The translations under genes and the position numbers were made by a program. 52,315 nucleotides of DNA, from NCBI RefSeq assembly GCF_001879695.1, contig NZ_MNBL01000176.1:1-52315 (forward strand). The letters run 5' to 3'. Shown one piece after another: positions 47,022-52,315 of the stretch. Each line of letters begins with the position of its first letter. The stretch's first letter is position 1. A model generated the notes under the pieces. That model was given only the letters and a program-made list of their open reading frames with translations, did not search any database and had not been told where the DNA came from. This stretch comes from Nioella sediminis (GTDB lineage: Bacteria > Pseudomonadota > Alphaproteobacteria > Rhodobacterales > Rhodobacteraceae).

Positions 47022-48172
47022 TCCTGAACACCGACTGGCTGCACCATCCCGGCACGCAAACCCTGTGCAAGGCGCTGGAGGCCGAGGGGTTTCACGCGCT
47101 CTTCGTCGGTGGCTGTGTCCGGAACGGCCTGCTTGGCCTGCCCACGGATGACATAGACATCTCCACCGACGCGCGCCCCGAACGGGTGATGCAGATCGCA
47201 GGGGCCAATGGGCTGAAGGCGGTCCCCACCGGCATCGACCACGGCACCGTGACCGTGATTGCCGATGGCCTGCCGCATGAGGTGACGACCTTCCGCCGCG
47301 ACGTGGAAACCGATGGCCGCCGCGCGGTGATCGCCTTTGCCGACCGGGTGGAGGAAGACGCGATGCGGCGCGATTTCACCATGAACGCGCTTTATGCGGA
47401 TGCGGAGGGCCGGGTGATCGACCCCCTGGGCACCGGAGTGGCCGACCTGCAGGCGCGGCGGCTGAGGTTCATCGGCGACCCGCATGATCGCATTCGCGAG
47501 GATTACCTGCGCATCCTGCGCTTCTTCCGCTTTCACGCGCTTTATGCTGACCAGACCAACGGATTCGATGCCGATGGCCTTGCTGCCTGCGCCGAGATGG
47601 CCGATGGCATCGACCACCTGTCACGCGAACGGATCGGGCATGAAATGCGCAAACTGCTGCGCGCCGCCGATCCCGCCCCGGCCGTCGCCGCCATGGCGCA
47701 GGCGGGGATCCTGCGCCACGCGCTGCCGGGGGCCGATGCGAAACCGCTGCCGATCCTGATCCATGCAGAGGCCGATCTGGGCGTTCCCCCCGACCATTGC
47801 CGCCGCCTAGCGGCCATCGGCGGTGATCACCCCGGCGACGCGCTGCGCCTGTCGAAGGCAGATGCGCGCCGGGTGCAGCTGCTGCGCGATGCGGTCGGCT
47901 CAATGATGGGTGCGGGCGAGCTAGGCTACCGCGAAGGGGTCGACATCGCCCGCGATGTGCTGCTTCTGCGTGTAGCGCTGCTGGAAACACCACTCGCGCA
48001 GTCGGAACTGGATGCGGCGCAATTCGCCGACGGGCTGCAATTGCCGGTGAAACCCGCTGACCTATTGGCGATCGGACTGCAAGGCCCCGCGCTTGGCGAC
48101 CGGATGCGAGAGATCGAGGCGTGCTGGATTGCATCCGGCTTCACCCTCACTCGCGCCGAGCTCCTGCCTTGA
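47018..48172 (+). CDS. cca: CCA tRNA nucleotidyltransferase / poly(A) polymerase family
   Basis: Adds or repairs the 3'-CCA of tRNAs. This class II nucleotidyltransferase has 384 residues. FVGGCVRNGLLGLPTDDIDI (29-48) holds the catalytic Asp45 and Asp47. Further signatures are RRDFTMNALYAD and DYLRILRFFRFHA (the ERxxxE-adjacent body region). Short alphaproteobacterial members have this length and no HD domain. The ATG at 47018 overlaps the Nudix stop. Whether it adds CCA alone or polyadenylates cannot be told from the sequence. Confidence 0.93.
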   Translation: MILNTDWLHHPGTQTLCKALEAEGFHALFVGGCVRNGLLGLPTDDIDISTDARPERVMQIAGANGLKAVPTGIDHGTVTVIADGLPHEVTTFRRDVETDGRRAVIAFADRVEEDAMRRDFTMNALYADAEGRVIDPLGTGVADLQARRLRFIGDPHDRIREDYLRILRFFRFHALYADQTNGFDADGLAACAEMADGIDHLSRERIGHEMRKLLRAADPAPAVAAMAQAGILRHALPGADAKPLPILIHAEADLGVPPDHCRRLAAIGGDHPGDALRLSKADARRVQLLRDAVGSMMGAGELGYREGVDIARDVLLLRVALLETPLAQSELDAAQFADGLQLPVKPADLLAIGLQGPALGDRMREIEACWIASGFTLTRAELLP

Positions 48173-48224
48173 CAGCCCGAGCGCGCTGACGTCCTGTCTG
48201 CCGACCGCAATCAGGACCAATCCC

Positions 48225-48803
48225 TTGGACCCGCTCTACGCCTTCGTTTTCGCTGGGCTCTTTTCCCCCGGCCCCAACGTCATCCTTCTGACCGCCTCCG
48301 GCGCGCGATTCGGCTTTCGTGCGACCCTGCCGCATGTGTTTGGCGTGGCGGTCGGTGTCGGCGTCATCGCGGCGCTGATGGGTCTTGGGATCGGCACGTT
48401 GCTGCTGGCGCAACCGGCGCTGGCCTTCTCGTTGAAACTGATCGCAGCGGGCTGGATTCTGTGGATGGCCTACGCCCTGATCCGCGCGGGCGACCTGTCT
48501 GGTGGCAGGGCGGGGGAGCGGCCGTTTACGTTCGTGCAGGCGGTCCTCTTCCAATGGGTGAACCCCAAGATCTGGGCCGTCGCGCTTGCCGCTGCTGCGG
48601 GCTACGGTATCGGCCTCAACCCCGCGGGCGAAGCACAGCGCCTATCCACCGCATTCTCGGGCATCAACCTGTTCGTCTGCCTGTTCTGGAGCTTCGCAGG
48701 CTCGCTCCTCGCCCTGCTCTTGACCACCCCCCGTGCGTGGACGGTGTTCCGACTGTGCATGGCTGCAGCCCTCGCTGCCTCCGCCGTCATGGTCTTCCTG
48801 TAG
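48225..48803 (+). CDS. LysE family transporter
   Basis: A 192-residue inner-membrane exporter of the LysE/RhtB type with about five or six helices. SPGPNVILLTASGARFG near the N-terminus is the family signature (PGPxxxxv), and VLFQWVNPKIWAVALAAA is the second conserved block. The TTG at 48225 is the likely start because the family begins just before this motif. Earlier in-frame codons reach back into cca. The substrate is probably an amino acid or a metabolite analogue, but it cannot be predicted. It lies in the gene run cca to ABC exporters. Confidence 0.88.
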   Translation: MDPLYAFVFAGLFSPGPNVILLTASGARFGFRATLPHVFGVAVGVGVIAALMGLGIGTLLLAQPALAFSLKLIAAGWILWMAYALIRAGDLSGGRAGERPFTFVQAVLFQWVNPKIWAVALAAAAGYGIGLNPAGEAQRLSTAFSGINLFVCLFWSFAGSLLALLLTTPRAWTVFRLCMAAALAASAVMVFL

Positions 48804-48849
48804 CGCGCGGGCTATATCTGCCCGTGACAGGACCCATTTCAGACGCTTG

Positions 48850-50694
48850 ATGTTTCGTTTCTTCGAAAACCTGGTCGACCCCTACACGGACTATCCCGAA
48901 CGGGACAGCCCGCCCAACCGGCTGTGGCCCTTCCTGTGGGACTATTCGCAACCCTTCAAGCGCCTGTTCCTGATCACGGCCATCATGTCCATCGTGGTCG
49001 CGGTGATGGAGATCTGGCTGATCTCCTACATGGGTCGGCTGGTCGACCTGCTGACCGGGTCGGAACCTGCCGAATTCATAGCCACCTATGGCTGGGAACT
49101 GCTGGCCGTCGCGCTTTTCATCCTGTTCCTGCGCCCCATTCTGCACGGGCTGGACGTGGCGCTTCTGAACAACGGCATCCTCGTCAATTTCGGCACGCTC
49201 ATCCGCTGGCGCGCGCATCGCCATGTGCTGCGCCAATCCGTCGGCTGGTTCGAGAACGACTTCGCAGGCCGCATCGCCAACCGCATCATGCAGGCCCCGC
49301 CCGCTGCCGGGGATGCCGTTTTTCAGGTCTTCGACGCGATCACCTTTTCGCTGGCCTACCTTGTCGGCGCCGCCGTTCTGCTGGCCGAGGCCGATATCCG
49401 CCTCGTCCTGCCGCTCTTGGTCTGGTTCGTCCTTTACGGGCTGCTCGTGCGCTGGACGATGAAGCGCGTGGGCCCGGCTTCCAAGGCCAGTTCCGATGCG
49501 CGCAGCATGACCACGGGCCGCGTCGTCGACAGCTATACCAACATCCACTCGGTCAAGCTCTTCGCCCATCACGACAGCGAAATCAGCTATGCGAAAGAGG
49601 CAATCGAGCACACCCGCCGCACCTTCGCCGCCGAAATGCGCATCTACACGATGATGGACGTGATGCTGACGGCGCTGAATGGCTTCCTTGTGGTGGCGGT
49701 CGTGGGCTGGGCCGTCTGGCTGTGGATGCAGGGCACCGCGTCGGTGGGGATCGTCGCAGCGGCCACGGCGCTGACCCTGCGATTGAATGCCATGACCGGC
49801 TGGATCATGTGGGCGCTCAGCACCTTCTTCCGCTCGCTCGGCGTGGTGTCGGAAGGGATGGAAACCATCGCGCAGCCCATCACCCTGACCGATGCGCCAA
49901 ACGCCAAACCGCTGGAATTGACACGCGGAGAGGTGCGGCTGGATCATCTCAGCCACCATTACGGGCGCGGCTCGGGCGGTTTGCAGGACGTGACCCTGAC
50001 CATTCAGCCCGGCGAAAAGGTCGGTCTGGTAGGCCGCTCCGGCGCCGGGAAATCGACGCTCGTCAAGCTGCTGCTCCGCTTCTACGACCCCGAGGGCGGA
50101 CAGGTTCTGATCGACGGGCAGGACATCACCGAAGTGACGCAGGACAGCCTGCGGTGTCATATCGGCATGGTCCAGCAAGACAGCTCGCTGCTGCACCGGT
50201 CGGTGCGCGACAACATCCTCTATGGTCGCCCCGATGCCAGTGAAGCGGACATGCTGCAAGCCGCCAAGCGGGCCGAGGCGCATGAGTTCATCCTCGATCT
50301 GGAGGACCCGCAGGGCCGCAAGGGCTATGACGCCCATGTGGGCGAACGCGGCGTGAAACTGTCAGGCGGCCAGCGTCAGCGGGTGTCGCTCGCCCGCGTG
50401 ATCCTGAAGGACGCGCCCATTCTGGTGCTGGACGAGGCCACCAGCGCGCTCGATTCAGAGGTCGAGGCCGCGATCCAGGACACGCTTTACGGCGTGATGG
50501 AGGGCAAGACCGTGATCGCCATTGCGCACCGGCTGTCCACCATCGCCCATATGGACCGGATCGTTGTGCTGGACGATGGCCATATCGTCGAAAACGGAAC
50601 GCATGAGGAGCTTTTGGCGCTGAACGGCCTATATGCCGGCTTCTGGGCGCGCCAGTCGGGCGGGTTCATCGGGACAGAGGACGCCGCCAAATGA
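48850..50694 (+). CDS. ABC exporter, half-transporter 1
   Basis: A 614-residue fused membrane/ATPase protein of the ABC type I exporter class. Six membrane helices (about 35-320) are followed by an ATPase domain with Walker A Lys401 (GLVGRSGAGKSTL), signature LSGGQRQR from 504, and Walker B Asp528-Glu529 (ILVLDEATSAL), all canonical. The ATG at 48850 gives the MFRFFENLVDPYTDYPERDS start. Its stop overlaps the ATG of a second half-transporter, so the two probably form a heterodimer. The substrate is unknown. Lipid, peptide or drug export are all possible. Confidence 0.93.
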   Translation: MFRFFENLVDPYTDYPERDSPPNRLWPFLWDYSQPFKRLFLITAIMSIVVAVMEIWLISYMGRLVDLLTGSEPAEFIATYGWELLAVALFILFLRPILHGLDVALLNNGILVNFGTLIRWRAHRHVLRQSVGWFENDFAGRIANRIMQAPPAAGDAVFQVFDAITFSLAYLVGAAVLLAEADIRLVLPLLVWFVLYGLLVRWTMKRVGPASKASSDARSMTTGRVVDSYTNIHSVKLFAHHDSEISYAKEAIEHTRRTFAAEMRIYTMMDVMLTALNGFLVVAVVGWAVWLWMQGTASVGIVAAATALTLRLNAMTGWIMWALSTFFRSLGVVSEGMETIAQPITLTDAPNAKPLELTRGEVRLDHLSHHYGRGSGGLQDVTLTIQPGEKVGLVGRSGAGKSTLVKLLLRFYDPEGGQVLIDGQDITEVTQDSLRCHIGMVQQDSSLLHRSVRDNILYGRPDASEADMLQAAKRAEAHEFILDLEDPQGRKGYDAHVGERGVKLSGGQRQRVSLARVILKDAPILVLDEATSALDSEVEAAIQDTLYGVMEGKTVIAIAHRLSTIAHMDRIVVLDDGHIVENGTHEELLALNGLYAGFWARQSGGFIGTEDAAK

Positions 50695-52315
50695 TGAACC
50701 GCCTCGCCAACCTCATTGACGCCTTCCGCCCCGCGAAAGGCCCGCCGCCAAACCGCTTGCTCGCCTTCTTCAACTGGTGCCTGCGCGGCGCGTGGCCCGT
50801 CCTGATCGGGGCCGCGCTGATATCCGGCCTCGCGGGCATGTTCGAGGTCGGCTCGGCCCTCGTCCTTGGCCTTGTCATCGACGCGGCCAGCACCACCGCC
50901 CCCGCCACCATGATCGAAACCCACTGGCCGCTGCTGCTGGCCGGGATCGCCTTTTTCCTTGTCCTGCGCCCGCTGGCCTTCGCCGCGTCCTCCGCCGCCA
51001 GCACCCTTGTCGTCGGGCCCGCCGTCAACGTGCTGGTGCTGCAACGGCTGAACCGCCACACGCTCGGCCAGTCCGTCACCTTCTTTGACGATGATTTCGC
51101 GGGCCGCATCGCACAGAAACAGATGCAGACCGCCAGCGCCGTGACCAATGTGGTGACCGAATTCGTGAACGTCGTGGCCTTCGCGCTGGCCTCGCTCATC
51201 GGCTCGCTTCTGTTGCTGGTCACCATCGACGGGCGCATGGCTCTTGCGCTGTTTGTCTGGCTCATCGCCTATTTCGCGACGATCAGCTTCTTCCTGCCGC
51301 GCGTGCGCAAACTGTCGAAGGCGCGGGCGGGCGCGCGGGCTGCCGTGTCGGGGCAGGTCGTCGACACGATCACCAATATCAAGACCGTCAAACTCTTCGC
51401 CCATCATGCGTTCGAGGACCGCTCGGCCCTGAACGCCATGGAGAAATTCCGCCAGAAGGCCATCGGCTTCGGGCGCATTTCCGCAGGGTTCCGGCTGGCC
51501 CTGATGACCGTCGCGGGCGCGCTGCCGGTGATCCTCATTGGTGGTACGGTCTGGCTATGGACGCAGGGCGTCGCCTCGACCGGGGACATTGCCGCCACTG
51601 GCGCCGTGTCGATCCGCATCGCGCAAATGACCGGCTGGGTCAGCTTCGTCCTGATGGCGATCTATTCCAATCTGGGCGAGGTCGAGGACGGGATGAACAC
51701 GCTTTCGCCCCCGCACACGCTGACCGACCGCGACACCGCGCTGGAGGTGGAACGCGCCGACGGCCATCTGCAATTCAGCGATGTCAGCTTCGCCTATGGC
51801 CGCGAAGAGGGTGGCGTGACCGGCCTGTCCCTCGACGTGCATCCGGGTGAGAAACTGGGGATCGTCGGGGCCTCGGGCGCGGGCAAATCCACGCTGGTCG
51901 CCCTGCTTCTGCGGCTCTACGACGCCGAAGAGGGTCGGGTGCTGCTCGACGGCTGCGATGTGCGCGACCTGACGCAGGAAAGCCTGCGCCGCCAGATTGC
52001 GATGGTCACGCAGGAAACCGCGATGTTCAACCGATCTGCGCGCGACAACATCCTCTATGGCCGCCCCGGCGCGACCGAGGAGGAGATGGTGAACGCCGCC
52101 AAACGGGCCGAAGCGCATGAGTTCATTCTGGGGCTTCAGGACCATATGGGCCGTACCGGCTATGACGCCTATCTTGGCGAACGCGGCGTGAAACTGTCGG
52201 GCGGCCAGCGCCAGCGCATCGCCCTTGCCCGCGCCTTCCTCAAGGACGCCCCGGTTCTGGTGCTGGACGAGGCCACGAGCGCGCTCGATTCAGAGGTTGA
52301 GGCCGCAATTCAGGA
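50691..52315 (+). CDS. ABC exporter, half-transporter 2 (truncated by window edge)
   Basis: The frame opens with ATGATG at 50691 and stays open to the window end, giving 541 visible residues of about 600. Six membrane helices are followed by an ATPase domain with Walker A Lys399 (GIVGASGAGKSTL), LSGGQRQR and VLVLDEATSAL. It is clearly a paralogue of half-transporter 1. Long stretches around the signature (for example GERGVKLSGGQRQR) are identical. The start overlaps the stop of the first half-transporter by four bases (ATGA). Both ATPase sites look catalytically intact, unlike many heterodimeric exporters with one degenerate site. Confidence 0.93.
   Translation, partial: MMNRLANLIDAFRPAKGPPPNRLLAFFNWCLRGAWPVLIGAALISGLAGMFEVGSALVLGLVIDAASTTAPATMIETHWPLLLAGIAFFLVLRPLAFAASSAASTLVVGPAVNVLVLQRLNRHTLGQSVTFFDDDFAGRIAQKQMQTASAVTNVVTEFVNVVAFALASLIGSLLLLVTIDGRMALALFVWLIAYFATISFFLPRVRKLSKARAGARAAVSGQVVDTITNIKTVKLFAHHAFEDRSALNAMEKFRQKAIGFGRISAGFRLALMTVAGALPVILIGGTVWLWTQGVASTGDIAATGAVSIRIAQMTGWVSFVLMAIYSNLGEVEDGMNTLSPPHTLTDRDTALEVERADGHLQFSDVSFAYGREEGGVTGLSLDVHPGEKLGIVGASGAGKSTLVALLLRLYDAEEGRVLLDGCDVRDLTQESLRRQIAMVTQETAMFNRSARDNILYGRPGATEEEMVNAAKRAEAHEFILGLQDHMGRTGYDAYLGERGVKLSGGQRQRIALARAFLKDAPVLVLDEATSALDSEVEAAIQ

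Noticed and set aside
48787-50337. Long open frame antisense to the first ABC half-exporter
   Set aside because: Composition is His/Gln/Arg-rich and without motifs. The sense gene has all ABC motifs in place.

Overview
The window looks like a chromosomal segment of a marine-type alphaproteobacterium of the Rhodobacterales (Roseobacter group). This is inferred from the high-GC coding style right of about 11 kb, an Mrp antiporter operon with a fused A/B subunit, a Hint-domain protein paired with a HlyC-type acyltransferase, and the gene set hslO, cca, sfsA, radC and argG with tight ATGA overlaps. No rRNA, tRNA, CRISPR array or insertion sequence was seen.

Region 1 (1-10.75 kb, all + strand, visibly lower GC) is a surface-polysaccharide island. 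It holds GDP-fucose synthesis (gmd, fcl), UDP-glucuronate synthesis (ugd), a sulfotransferase, a GT10-type fucosyltransferase and three unusual coiled-coil proteins. One of these carries a nearly perfect 255-bp (85-residue) tandem repeat. Together they suggest an acidic, fucose-containing and perhaps sulfated polymer. Region 2 (11.0-16.9 kb, +) is a complete mrp/mnh Na+/H+ antiporter operon (AB, C, D, E, F, G). Region 3 (17.0-24.0 kb, - strand) is a second glycan operon: manC (the GDP-mannose source for Gmd), a small repeat-only protein, a GT2 protein and a GT2-GT4 double glycosyltransferase. All three proteins after manC share a repeat of the type FDxxWYxxxxxDVxxxGxDPxxHYxxxGxxEGR.

Region 4 (24.3-37.8 kb) is mixed housekeeping and accessory genes: fadH, a LysR regulator, an OmpA-like protein, an AhpD-like peroxidase, a GNAT, a CinA-like protein, sfsA, an MscS channel, map, a methyltransferase, a secreted protein, radC, an exported MsrA, a second sulfotransferase-like gene and a small exported protein. 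Region 5 (38.0-39.4 kb) is a two-gene unit in which a Hint-domain protein overlaps a HlyC-family lysine acyltransferase. Region 6 (39.4-52.3 kb) has an SCP2 protein, argG, a membrane protein, ilvA, an Hpt protein divergent from a response regulator with a PP2C output, a Nudix hydrolase, hslO, a CoA-type Nudix hydrolase, cca, a LysE transporter and two ABC half-exporters, the second cut by the window edge.

The signals most worth following are the repeat-expanded coiled-coil protein in the polysaccharide island (a possible variable-length molecular ruler), the Hint/acyltransferase pair, and the repeat family shared by the three glycosyltransferase-operon proteins.
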